Source: Crambe crambe | Lineage: Eukaryota; Porifera; Demospongiae; Poecilosclerida; Crambeidae | DNA length: 64,000 nt | Direction of reading: 5' to 3' | Assembly (NCBI GenBank): GCA_963924555.1 | Contig: OZ004581.1 | Coordinates: 8,595,338 to 8,659,337 of the forward strand | Part shown: piece after piece, positions 1-10,458 of the stretch | How positions within the stretch are numbered: position 1 is the stretch's first letter | Layout: every line of letters begins with the position of its first letter | Made by a program: the position numbers and the translations under genes | The notes under the pieces: generated by a model | Database searches by the model: none | What the model saw: the letters and a program-made list of their open reading frames with translations, nothing else | Told to the model about the DNA's origin: nothing

Positions 1-2221
1 AGTGGCTACAATAATAATACAGTTACTATGTAAGCAGCAGTGCAGTAAGGAAACTATGAATGAAGCCATTTAAAATATTTTATCATAGAGGTGGTCTTTA
101 TTATAGAGGTTGTCAGCTTAAATAGAGGTTAGTAAATACAAATAATACCAAGTTTGAGGTTTGCTTCCCTTCCAAGATGGAGTAGTATATCAGTTAACAC
201 ATGGGGGGGGGGGGGGGGGGGGGGGGGGAGGAAGGAAAAAGGAAAGAAAGTTACCTGACACTTGGCCTGATGTCCATAGACATGAAATATAGGTATAGCC
301 AGTTGTACATTACTCAAAAGTTCACCATTACCACTTGCCTATAATAAATATAGCAAAGCTGAAATAACTAGCTTAGCATGATTAAACTACAGGCTTACAT
401 GGAGATGTTTCTTAAGCATACATGCAATGTCATACAATAGATGTATTCGCATTCTTTCATTCTGTTCCTTCATTTCTTTCAACATCCAAACAGAGTAGGC
501 CAGTCTAAATCACATGACGTATTTTTTTTTTATCATTGGAGTTTGAAATTTGTTCACCTCTCTCCATGCTTCAGGTTGATGAATCTTTTTGGGAACTCAT
601 GTCTACATGCACGACCGAAAATAGCAGTTTCAAGTGCTGAATATCGTCCTGATGATTTCAGTGGGTGTCCAGCAAGAAATTGATTGCATCCCTATATATG
701 AAGTGTACACAATTTATAAAAAAATATTATAGGCCATTAGTTCAAATTCACAGAATCAAAGGAGTTGTGTTTATAGGTTGAAATAAATCGATCGACAGCT
801 GTTTGATTACCAAACATCAAATTCCCATGAAGGGGTTCACGAACACTTTTACCAGAACTTTTCTTCCTTGACAATCCAAACATGGCATCAAATGACTCAA
901 ACAAATCTCCTTCTTCCTAAAGAGACTTCTTTATTCTATATCTGACCAAACAGATGATTATATATCTTACACTTGGACAAGCAAGACATGTATTTCCTCT
1001 GGGAAAGGAGGGGCAAAACTCTGTCAAGTACCTTTTCCTGTACTTAAAATATCTAACAGATTCAGAAATATGATAATCAGGCACATTATTAATATACCTA
1101 CCTACCTGTACTCTTCAAATGAATCAATTATAGCTGGATACACTTTGGAATCCTGTATAAAATAGTAAAACTAGGATATAGAATAAGTATTATACATAAT
1201 CACCTGGGATTGGGATAAAATAGAATACCATGGCCTCCTCAGTTTAAGTGCGTGAACAAAATCCTTCACTGCCACCTGACACTCAAGTAAAAGTGCCTCT
1301 AACCAATCTAGAAGATCAAAATGGAAGGCTTGTATGGGGGATGATGGAGTTGCTGGCCACAGATTATAGCGAATAAGAGTGACAGCTTCTGGTTCACAGT
1401 GGCAAAATACCACAGACAAATTATGCTGGTTTCCTTTTAAAAAATTAAACTTAAATAACATTGATAACAGAATAATTTGACTTACCAAAGCCATCCAAGC
1501 AAGCTAATGATTTCAGATATTTGCCTGAACAGTTATGGTCACTACGGGATAGCTGTTGGTGTATCTTGTATGGCATGAACAAACCATCCTAAATTTCATT
1601 AGTCATAATTATACATTATTATTAAATTATAGCCACACCTTCCATACTTCCAATAGATGATAGATGTTCATGTACTGGTGATTTTTCACTGCACATTGAT
1701 GGCAAAAGTGGGAGTAGGGTCCACAGGATTGACAGCGGACAAGAGCAGGCATTCCACAATAACATTTCCATTCATGTGGTGGAGCACAGTTCTCAACATG
1801 TGCCATAAATAGTGCTGAATAAAATACAGATGGTGGGATCAGCCCATGCAACACTGGTTTAAAGCAACATACAATCTCTGAGTTTCTTCCATGAGTCTGA
1901 TAGTGCATGTTGTCTTGACTCATAGGACTGACGTGGTCGTACACATTCAGGCTGAATATCACACTCCTGACCACCCCCAATATCATCATACAAATCAACT
2001 TGGGGAGGCTGTTGTGTGTGAGGGAAATGCTCCCCATCATCAATGCTGTTTCCAGCTGCTGGAAACTCAGAGCTTACCACTTTTGATCTGCCTGTCAGTG
2101 AATCAGAGATAATATTTTTTGCCTTGATAGTGGTTCGCTTCCTACGCCTAAACCCTTTCCCTTTTGAGTAGTGATTGAGTAAGGAAGCTGCATACATAGG
2201 GATGACTATAAGTGTGACCAA
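1..2221 (-). pseudogene. KDZ-type transposase, multi-exon, continues off the left edge
   Basis: Family motifs appear in order on the minus strand. About 1863-2221 is a basic N-terminal segment (RRRKRT). About 1630-1860 is a Cys/His cluster (CYCGMPALVRCQSC, then FCHQC). About 1236-1420 carries LWPATP followed by FDLLDWLEALLLECQV. About 770-925 has FDAMFGLSRKKSSG and AVDRFIST. About 575-690 has FGRACRHEFP and HGER. About 365-475 has LLYDIACMLKKHL, ending at a GTAAG donor. About 255-317 has FHVYGHQAKCQ, also ending at a donor. The CxC cluster plus these core blocks match Kyakuja-Dileera-Zisupton transposases as I know the family. A one-base frameshift lies near 1858-1862: the upstream frame hits TAA exactly where the CxC frame takes over. 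It is therefore probably dead, but its splice sites are well preserved. Exon borders are approximate. No terminal inverted repeat was found on the right, and the left end is outside the window. Confidence 0.75.
203..229. repeat. Poly-G tract
   Basis: An uninterrupted G run of about 27 bases inside an intron of the KDZ gene. It creates a spurious polyproline reading frame on the minus strand. Its length is likely unreliable in assembly. Confidence 0.9.
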
Positions 2222-2441
2222 TAACTGATTTAAAGGGCTAGGTAATAAAATATCAAAGAGTAGATTATTACAAGATACTTACCCATGAATAAACAGTCAC
2301 TTTAGTCACTGAAAAGTAGGAAGACTCACCGTCAGCAGAACACAGAACGATGCACTCGCCACGTGGGTGGGTGGGCGTAACGCACGGTAGCTTTGGGGCG
2401 CGCATGCGATCTGCGGTGCATTGAGATTGTATTAGTCATAC

Positions 2442-2528
2442 GGGCGTGTATAAACTTCGGACTGGACCGGACCAACGGACCGTGATCGATCTGCGTGCGC
2501 GGAGCCGGAGTGAGGCGGACCATGACGT
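2442..2528 (+). repeat. Left TIR of the 2.8-kb MULE
   Basis: Inverted partner of about 5152-5236. The shared core runs from GGGCGTGTATAAACTTCGGA through CTGCGTGCGCGGAG, with a few substitutions and indels. Confidence 0.9.
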
Positions 2529-2586
2529 CATGCCGATTTGCCAGCTGTTCTGTTTTTGCGCTAAAATAAAGATTACTCCCTGTAAC

Positions 2587-3712
2587 CATAGATATACTAG
2601 ACTACGTACACAGGATTGGAAACAGATCACGTGCGCCCATAACGACAATACTGACAATCCGTGTAGGCAGCTGTTCGTGCTAAATTGCCCCAAACGAACA
2701 GGGGAGGAGAAGTAGTGTGCCAAATTTCTGCTAAACTATAGCCAATTGGTAAGTTCAAAGAATGCAAAGAGTGGGCTAGTATAGTGCTAAACAAGCATAG
2801 TTCTTAAAAAGGCTGGTTTCTCAAGTGTTAGAGGGTATAATTGCGAGTAACAATGGTAGTTCGACTTTGTGGACCTCTGGAGCTTGGATGTTAAAAGTAT
2901 AGTCTCTTTTTCCCCACTAATCTGTTAGGTAGTGATCATTTATATGTACATATGTACTTTTTAAAGGTGCCTGTAAAAAAATCATGTTGATGTTACTGTT
3001 TCTTCAGATTACCCATGGCTGGCTGTCAAGAAAAGCTATAGTAAAGAAGGATACTATAATGTAACAACTAATACTGTCACTTTACACATATTTCCTTTCA
3101 TATTATAATAAAAAAATGATAATAACAAGTACTGATAGTGCACTGCTGAACATCCAATTCATCGAGAGATTTGTTATGATATACTTGTTTTGAGGGATCA
3201 AGATGAAGAGTAAAGCTGCCCCAGTGTATCCTTTCCTGCCCCTGATACAAGAAGGTATCTCATCTCCTCATATAAGAACAACAACATAGTGAAATGGCTT
3301 CTTAAACCATCAATGGCAAATGGCATGTCATCTCCAGCCCTGCACAAAATTAAAACTACTTGAGTACATATGGTCAACTAGTATCTTTCATTTTATACCA
3401 AAAGTAAGGCAGCTAGACTTCTATTTTAGTAGTAGGAGTGCCACAAAACTTTTCAGTCACCTGTTTCCACGTTTTTCTTCCATAGCAACAGTAAATAGAC
3501 TAAACTGACATGATAAACTACTACAGCTATAGGTCATTGAGCCTTTTCACTTATAATCATAATTATTGCTGCGCTAAATACCTTGCCTTTCATCCTCTTT
3601 CTTATTTTGTGTAAGATTTCTCTGTTCGCCAGGTACCTACACGGATGGTCTATAAATTCTACGCGCGCATGCCCTGTTTCCAATCCTGTGTACGTAGTCT
3701 AGTATATCTATG
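2587..3712. mobile_element. Nested non-autonomous element, 1126 bp, 39-bp perfect TIR core
   Basis: 2587-2625 and 3674-3712 are perfect 39-bp inverted copies beginning CATAGATATACTAGACTACG. Weaker inverted similarity continues inward for about 40 bp (GACAATCCGTGTAGG versus GACCATCCGTGTAGG in the same orientation). The 7-mer CTGTAAC flanks both sides (2580-2586 and 3713-3719) and is the likely target duplication. It sits wholly inside the MULE, so it inserted later. No coding content was recognised. Confidence 0.85.
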
Positions 3713-3934
3713 CTGTAACTAGCCTGACTTAACTGCAATGAAGAACTGTTTTGAAGCAAAATACAAATCTTTAACCCCTCCTATCCTCCTAGGAATGCAA
3801 AATGTGGAGAAGTATAGCTATCTAGAAAGATATCAGCAAAGGTAAATTTTTGTTGTGTGCTAAAACTGATAGCTATTTTATTTTTTTTGGAAGTGAGCTT
3901 GCTTAACTTCTTTTCATACCATACTTATTCTCTA

Positions 3935-4135
3935 TATGACAGGAAAGTGGATGGTTATCGCTGGTACCAGAATGGGACCAAATTGATTTGTAGCAGTGAT
4001 CCAAAATTTCAAAAAATATATTTTTCAATCGTTTTGCCCTCAGGAAGAGATCTGAGATTCAAGCATCATGCCTATTTCCTTTTGGATTCTACGAGAAATA
4101 GCTAACCAAGTTGTAATTCACTGCTATAAACTTTC
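3935..4135 (+). pseudogene. WRKY/CG-1-like DNA-binding domain remnant inside the MULE
   Basis: The frame reads VDGYRWYQNGTK, then KFQKIYFSIVLPSG, then HAYFLLDSTR; a shifted frame gives VVIHCY. The DGYRW start resembles WRKY/GCM1-type domains. The HAY-LLD...VVIHCY order resembles the CG-1 fold (RRCYWLLD...IVLVHY). The domain is interrupted by a stop and frame changes. The similarity is by eye only, so the class is tentative. Such zinc or WRKY-like domains occur in Mutator-type elements. Confidence 0.4.
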
Positions 4136-4570
4136 CTCATGGACATTCCAAGTCTGGAAACCTCATACATGTCCCTCTGTTCTGACCAAACTTGCTTTTC
4201 TTTATCTACCAACTAATGTGTATGAGGTCCTTTGTCAAAGATTTGTCCCCTTTTGGAGTCTCCTTTATTGAGGTTCCTTTGCTCTTGCCATTCACTCATA
4301 CAATGCCCATACATATGTAGGTCAATGTTCTCACATACAAAAAATTTATAGTACCAATCAACAGAGGTGCACACTGGTGTCTAGCAATTGTAGACACTAC
4401 TAGATGATTGAAACAATCAAAACATTATACTTTATTATTACAACATTGAGTTTCATTGTCTGCTTTTCTGATTCAGAAATAATATTATCTAAGCAAGGGT
4501 AATCCCAATGTAGACTTCTCCAGTTGGAAGATGCTATGTCCAAAAGTGATTTATTAATTTATTCAAGTTA

Positions 4571-4621
4571 TTTATTATTAGGATATACCTAAGCAAACAA
4601 ATGGTTATGACTGTGGTGTAT
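4571..4621 (+). pseudogene. Ulp1/C48 cysteine protease motif fragment
   Basis: Translates as DIPKQTNGYDCGVFT. This is the Ulp1/SENP active-site block P-Q-x-N-x-x-D-C-G-x-F, with the catalytic Cys in DCG. It is followed at once by GTAAG, and a CAG acceptor lies near 4780, suggesting an intron. Only this block is visible; the His and Asp parts are not seen. Ulp1-like genes are known cargo of some MULEs. Confidence 0.55.
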
Positions 4622-5151
4622 TCACATGGTAAGAATACTTCATTTAATATCAATATAGCTAAAACTAGCCAATTTTTTTGTATATGCAAGATATCATTGA
4701 AGTGTTTTTCAGTCAGGTCAGTGAATGATATAGCATTATGTTATATTTTTTTATTATTTTTTGTTATTCCTTCCCTGCAGGAACACATAACTTGATTTTA
4801 GAGTTGAGAACAATCATTATTGACTAACTAAACTAGCTATAGCTAACTAGCTAATATAGTCAATGTTCTAGAAAAGTTTATAGTGAACCAGATTGCAATT
4901 GACACTATCAGACTAGCTAGCTACCAATATTTAGCTACAACTACCAATATAAATAACACAATATTTAGCTCCAGACTAAAACAGTTTAGCTAGCTGGCTA
5001 TGATTATAGCTATAGCTAACTGGGTTTATATAGGTCTGAGGTATGAATTATTTATCATTTGCTCAAGTAACTAAATACACTCCTATAGTATTACTCTGCC
5101 AGTTCCTATGTAATTCTGTAGCTGTTGATCGATACAGGTAGTTTGCAATTG

Positions 5152-5236
5152 TGCAGCATCGTGGTCCGTCTCGCTCCGCGCACGCAGATCGTACACGGTC
5201 CGTGGGTCCGGTCCGGTCCGAAGTTTATACACGCCC
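5152..5236 (-). repeat. Right TIR of the 2.8-kb MULE
   Basis: Reverse complement of the 2442 end. It is followed immediately by the 9-bp target duplication at 5237-5245. Confidence 0.9.
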
Positions 5237-5418
5237 TAGTCATACACAGGTGCTGATAAATCCTTGCTGCGTATTTAGATAAAAGCTGATAACTCCCTTC
5301 TATAGATTGCGTGATAATACGCGAACCGGGTGGCAAGTTCGAGGTCCTGTAGCGAAATACGCATGCGCTATAATTTTGTTAACGCGCCATATTTACAATT
5401 CAAAATTTAAATTTCATA

Positions 5419-5661
5419 ATGTCTTCCTGTGAATCTTGGCGGACATCAGCTTATGATGAGGACCTCCGATGGAGATTTGTATGGCAAAGGGAAGCTCTTG
5501 GACTGACATATTCTGTGATTGCTAGGAACCTAAATGTTGATGAGTCTACTGTTTTACGTACCTTACATCTCTTTCACTCAACTGGATCAGTTGCAAAGAC
5601 ACCTTATCCTATTAACAGAGCCTATAGAGAACTTACAATAGTGATACCGGGCTATTTTTAA
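5419..5661 (+). pseudogene. Tc1/mariner-like transposase, N-terminal HTH segment
   Basis: Starts with ATG at 5419. The sequence GLTYSVIARNLNVDESTVLRTL is a helix-turn-helix of the recognition-helix type used to bind terminal repeats, followed by FHSTGSVAKTPY. It stays open to 5661, then the frame closes in AT-rich sequence. The catalytic part resumes only at about 6889 in another frame, so the gene is split by an insertion or a decayed intron. The length up to the break fits the first HTH of the family. Confidence 0.7.
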
Positions 5662-6888
5662 AAATACTATAAAATTATAAATTCATTTCTTAAAAATATT
5701 AAGCTCTCTTTCCTCAGCCAGATAAACTTAGAAATCCATCCAGTAGAAGCAGAGATACGTAACATTTTACAATTGAAATTGTACAGGAAAATTTTACTTT
5801 CTTTTAATTAAAAAAAACGGCACCTTTCCAAGTAGGTTAAAGGTCATAATGGCTAATAGTACTGCAATCTTTTGCTCGTATCTTAGGATCTACTGGATAG
5901 ATTTTCTTCAAACAAAGTTCATATGGAAGAGTATGAAAGTGAGTATAGAACTAAGGGTAAAATAGGCCATGTAGTCTGGACTACACCAGACTAGTAAAAC
6001 TGTTGTACAATCGTTGTTAATTTGTCCTAGAGTCTGTCCCTGTTCTGAATGTACACAACATTGACAAAGTTAGGAACTTGAGTAGGCCTACCCTCCCCAT
6101 CTAAAACGTGTTTTTGGTTGCTCATTTCAAATTTACTGTATTACGGCTTTGCTATATTTTAGAATTTGTGGCATTAAACCTGCAATTTCTGCTTCCAAGC
6201 TTTGCAGTGGACAGTGATTGATGTTCAAAGTCATGTACAGGATCTGAGAGCTTTGCTGTTATTAAGGAATTCAGACTGCAGCATTAATCAACTATGACTC
6301 CACAGCCAGAACTGATTTATGTTGTTCAGAGATTGATTCAGAATTCAAACCTTTTTCACAACTTTTATTTTACATTAAAATGTGTACTATGGGGGTGAGG
6401 GGGGTTAGGCTATTCACCTGAGGCAGCACAGATTCAAATTTAGCGGGAAAGGGTTGAGGTCGTGAACTTTGACCTATCAGTTATATAAGTTGAATGCCTT
6501 ATCCTTCTTGCGTGCCTTCTTTTCCGCTTGATGCAAGAAGTTATCCAAGGTATCAGAATCAGTTTTTGATGCAGTTTCCAAAAAATATGGTTTCATGACC
6601 TATTCAAGCGTTATATCATAAGAAAATCGAAATTTAAATATGTTTTTGAACATCAAATCTAATTTTAGCACTATATCTAAAAGAAACTGTCACAGTTAGA
6701 TTCTCTAGAATATTAGGATTCTGTTGATATGCTTTTTTTCTGAATTTCTTTGGATCTGGACCTTCGCAGCCAGGTTATATCTTGGTCACTTTTGGTGCCG
6801 TCCTGCAGTATTATCTTTACGTATAAAAAATTGACCCCGCCCACCTTAGCATCCGGTATCACTACTTACAAACCCTGGGAAACTACTG
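5662..6888. other. Non-coding stretch interrupting the transposase
   Basis: AT-rich and without a supported gene. It contains a short palindrome at 5974-5995 (TAGTCTGG...CCAGACTA). It is either an intron or a later insertion; no terminal repeats were found. Confidence 0.5.
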
Positions 6889-7625
6889 TATTGCAAAGAC
6901 CTGGGATTTATCTACGAGAAATACAGAAAGAACTGGAGGATGTGTTGATGATCGAAATAAGCATATCAACTATTTGCAAGTTTTTATGTAAAAGTGGATT
7001 CACTCGTCAGAGGCTCCGTATTGTTGCCACACAGCAGGATACCTTTTTGAGGGAGCAGTATATCATTGATGTATCATTATATTCTCCCATTATGTTCGTA
7101 TTTGTAGATGAAACTGGAGCAGACCATAGGAATAATTTACGGAAATATGGTTACAGTGTGCATGGAAAACCTGCTGTCAATAATACCTTATTATTCAGAG
7201 GAGAAAGGGTATCATGCATGTCAGTCTATGGTGTTTTGGATGTTAAAATGATCAGAACGACTAGTGATGGTGATATATTTTATGATTTCATCCAGACTTG
7301 CCTTATTCCACACCTAATGCCTTTCAATGGAATAAATCCTCATTCTGTAGTCATACTGGACAACTGCTCTATACATCATTGTGCAGAAGTGGTGTCAACA
7401 CTTAGAGATATTGGTGTGTTAGTACATTTTCTTCCACCATATTCACCTGACCTGAATCCCATTGAGCAGGCTTTTTCAAAAGTGAAGTCACAATTAAAAA
7501 CTATTGATCCAGAAGAGGAACTTGATATGGAAACAGCATTATTGGCAAGTTTCGCTGCAATAACTGCTGAAGATTGTAGGGGGTGGATTTCTCACCCTGG
7601 TATATATAGTAACAAAATCATTTAA
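6889..7625 (+). pseudogene. Tc1/mariner-like transposase, DDE catalytic segment
   Basis: Homology starts around QRPGIYLREIQKELEDVL; the upstream part of the open frame from 6750 looks non-homologous. The catalytic triad is visible: D in VFVDETG (near 7108), D in VVILDNCS (near 7360), and E in YSPDLNPIEQ (near 7465). There are 34 residues between the second D and the E (DD34E spacing). It ends at a TAA near 7625. This segment is open and looks well kept. It is separated by about 1.2 kb from the N-terminal HTH at 5419, so the transposase as a whole is broken here unless splicing joins the two. Confidence 0.8.
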
Positions 7626-7732
7626 TTCTCAGTTGTAATCATTTTTCACATGTCATTGAATACATTTTCCATTTATACATAAGTTCTGTCCCAAAAATTT
7701 AAAACAAAACAAAACAAAAAACAACACAACAC

Positions 7733-8816
7733 TCACAACTTTCTTAATGATCCAAGAATATCCTGTTTCTGCTCTGCATATTCACTATCAGACAGTATAC
7801 CATCCTCAAATAATTGCTGAAGATATCGTAACTGTTCATAGTTTTTCATCCTCAATTCAACTGCTTTTCCAGGTGATAACCCAGTTTGCCGATAAGATGA
7901 AGTAGGAGTAGTGGTGGGAGTACTTGATGTGTCTTTAGCATCTTCTTTTGGAGTTCCCCCAAGTGCTTTTGCTAATGTAATGGCTGCTCCACTAATGGCA
8001 CTAGTAACAGATTGCTGTCGAGGTCTCTTAGATACTGAACTAAAAGCAGGTATATTTGGGGGTTCTTCAAAATCATCATGTAAACTGTTAGCAATCATAC
8101 GAGCCCATAAACGAAGGTGGGGTGTATTATATTTGCTGCCATGCTTTTCCTTGAGTTGATCAAATACAGTATCAACTTCTTCTTCCCTTTTTTGCCTTTT
8201 TGAGTGGCCACTAGAGGAGTCATCTCTCTTGCGTTTTTTGCACCCAGTTGAATCTTCATTTGTGCAGCCATCACACCAGAGAGTGATTTCACCAGAAGGA
8301 TACTTATGATACATAACCTCAAGATCTTTATTAGAGCATAGCCATATCTTCGAGTGGTGCTGTCCATCATAATATCCTTACTGTATTTGGAACTTGTTCA
8401 CCAAGCCTTTCAATTAACTTGGCACGAAGAACTATAACTGATTCAAACTTAGTGTGACAATCATGCAGGTACCGCACAGTAACATCATTCTTCTTCAATG
8501 GATTAATGATCTTTATCTTGTATGTGTGCTGTTTCTAAAAAATTAATAGTAATGATAATTCTAATAAAAGCACAGCATGGGCAAGTTAAATTTAAATCAT
8601 ACGCCGATTGATCAGGGAAATTCAAATTTGGCAAGATTCACTTACCTCCACACTGGAGGAAGGGTTTTTCTGTGGCATAGTTACAGAGCTGCCAAGGACT
8701 TGTAATATAACAGATTTACCACCAGCTGTCATTATCTGGTGCTGGCTTAGGCTAGGTTGCGGATTAGTAGTCAAACTAGAACTTCCACTAGAGCCAGAGA
8801 TAGTAGAGGGTTCCAT
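7733..8816 (-). pseudogene. Transposon-associated accessory gene with SHOCT-like C-terminus, one frameshift
   Basis: The start ATG is at 8814-8816. Exon 1 is 8646-8816 (57 codons, Ser-rich, GTAAGT donor). Exon 2 starts at 8534 after a TTTTTTAG acceptor and runs on with one extra A near 8378. Removing that base joins ERLGEQVPNTVG to YYDGQHHSKIW and MYHKYPSGEITLWCDG. The middle holds a bipartite basic stretch (KKRKRDD...KRQKREEE), a likely nuclear signal. The last 45 residues (LQQLFEDGILSDSEYAEQKQ) resemble SHOCT-type short C-terminal domains. It converges tail to tail with the transposase, 108 bp apart. I do not know its function; it may be a second ORF of the same element or a neighbour of it. 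Confidence 0.55.
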
Positions 8817-8842
8817 TTCCGTCGTATCGAGCTAGCTAGCTA

Positions 8843-9540
8843 GTCTGGCGGCGCGACGACCCCTGGTAATATCGAGCATGCTCAGTTCGTAACATGGGTG
8901 GCATCCTGCAAGATCACTGAAAAACCCTGTAATAAATAAATCTGAAATGGTCTCAAAATTAATGTCTAACCTAGATGAGTGAATGGTTTTAAGAAAGCAT
9001 AAGTGAAGAGATTAGACAACATGATAAGCATTAAGTGATACCTGCACGTGAAAAGGGGAAAGTCATTCAGCCTGCAGTGTGAAATAATGTCACACTGATC
9101 CGTCCTTCTTTACTTCTCTCTATTTATTACACAGGTGCACATGTCTGCATCCTTCTCAATATAATTATCAGTCTGTAAAGGATGCAGTCATGTATATGTA
9201 TACCTGAAGCACCTCTGTGATAGAGAGAAGTTATTAAAGAGGGATGGATCAGTGTCTATTCACAACACACTAACAAAGAACCTCATTTATTTACTCATAG
9301 ATTGAAGAGCCTGAGTGAATACACTCACACACTTCTTCTCTATCTGACCTCTCACCCACCATCTAACCGCTCACCCACTTAATTCCTTCTTCTCCATTTA
9401 ACCTCTCACCCACTTCTCCATGTATCCTCCACTTTTTCTCCATCAAACCTCGCACCCACTTCTTCTCCACCTAACCTCTCACCCACTTCTTCTATCCTGT
9501 CACATACTTCCTCTCCACCTAGCCTGTCCCACAATTTTTA
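8843..9540. other. Intergenic; inverted repeat and pyrimidine-rich tandem repeats
   Basis: About 9098-9130 (CTGATCCGTCCTTC...) and 9215-9255 form an imperfect inverted repeat. The stretch 9220-9335 is also found near 33780-33875, so it is dispersed. About 9310-9540 is a degenerate tandem repeat built on CTCACCCACTTCTTCTCC. No gene is seen. Confidence 0.6.
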
Positions 9541-9718
9541 GCCTGCCGCCCACTTGATGGAGGAACTCTTTCAGAGTTCTGACCGTGACCAAAGATGTCA
9601 GTCAACAACATTCAATGCACTGCAATATGAGCACTTTGACAAAGCATGTGATGTATCACTCAAGTCATGTGTTGAGGACAGACTCCTGTACAATTCAGTA
9701 ATGTTTCTGCAAGAAAAG
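9540..9718 (+). CDS. Possible isolated coding exon, unknown
   Basis: After a TTTTTAG acceptor-like site an open frame reads MEELFQSSDRDQRC and continues for about 54 codons to LQEK before GTTAGC. The composition is protein-like, but no partner exon or family was recognised. It may be a fragment. Confidence 0.25.
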
Positions 9719-9849
9719 GTTAGCTAACTATACAATTATTATGGGGGGGACATCTGATTTCAATTAAAAAAATAACTAGCAGAATAACACTGAGGCAATG
9801 ACTTATCCTGTTTTTGCTTCCCAAATACCAGATGCAATAATATAAGAAA

Positions 9850-10450
9850 ACTCTAAAATTTTCCCAGGGGAGCATACCCTAGTTGGCAGGCCTTGCATGC
9901 TGTGTAGCCTACCTTCAATTCCTCAATGGAACCCAGATTTGGTACCCCCAATATTTCGTAGTGGATTTTGTACCCATGCAAAATATCATAGTTGATTTTG
10001 CACCCCCACACCAAATATCCTTGAATTCTCCAATGGTTTTGGTTTGATATCCCCATGGGTGCAAAAATCCCTAAGTAGATTCAAAATCCACTACCACATC
10101 TTTTCAGTGGATTTGGTATGGGGGTGCATAATAATTCATTAGTGGATTAGGTAGGGGGTACAAAAAAAGGGGTCCCGAATTTCCTGACACCATACCTGGT
10201 CTTACACCTTAAGTTACAGTATACATGGGCATCATGCCCCCCCCCTTTCAAATTCCTAGATCCACCCCTGTACATAAGCAAGAAGATTTTTCTGTTGTAA
10301 AGGTAATTTCTATGTCATATATCTAATGGTACAGTGTACATATGTACATGTTAACCTCCTTTTTCTCGAGGGTGGGCATAGGCACCGCCAGACTAGACAT
10401 GCAATGTGGTCTTAATAATAATCATTGTTATGATAATACCATGGATATTA
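9850..10450. repeat. Degenerate short-period repeat, otherwise no gene
   Basis: 9900-10180 contains several diverged copies, in both orientations, of GTGGATTTTG with an adjacent CCCCCA or TGGGGGT block. The remainder to 10450 shows nothing supportable. Confidence 0.5.
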
Positions 10451-10458
10451 CAAAGCAT

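Larger units (their letters stand above)
2442..5236. mobile_element. Mutator-like DNA transposon (MULE), 2.8 kb, 9-bp target duplication
   Basis: The left end begins GGGCGTGTATAAACTTCGGA (from 2442) and the right end is its inverted copy (to 5236). The GC-rich terminal inverted repeats match with few differences for about 85 bp. The 9-mer TAGTCATAC abuts both ends perfectly, at 2433-2441 and 5237-5245. Long TIRs with a 9-bp duplication are the Mutator signature. The interior holds a WRKY/CG-1-like domain remnant, a Ulp1-type cysteine protease motif and a nested element at 2587-3712. No MULE transposase core was recognised, so this copy is non-autonomous or internally deleted. Confidence 0.9.

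Noticed and set aside
129..317. Polyproline ORF over the G tract
   Set aside because: A homopolymer artefact; only the part right of about 255 (VQLAIPIFHVYGHQAKCQ) is a real KDZ exon.
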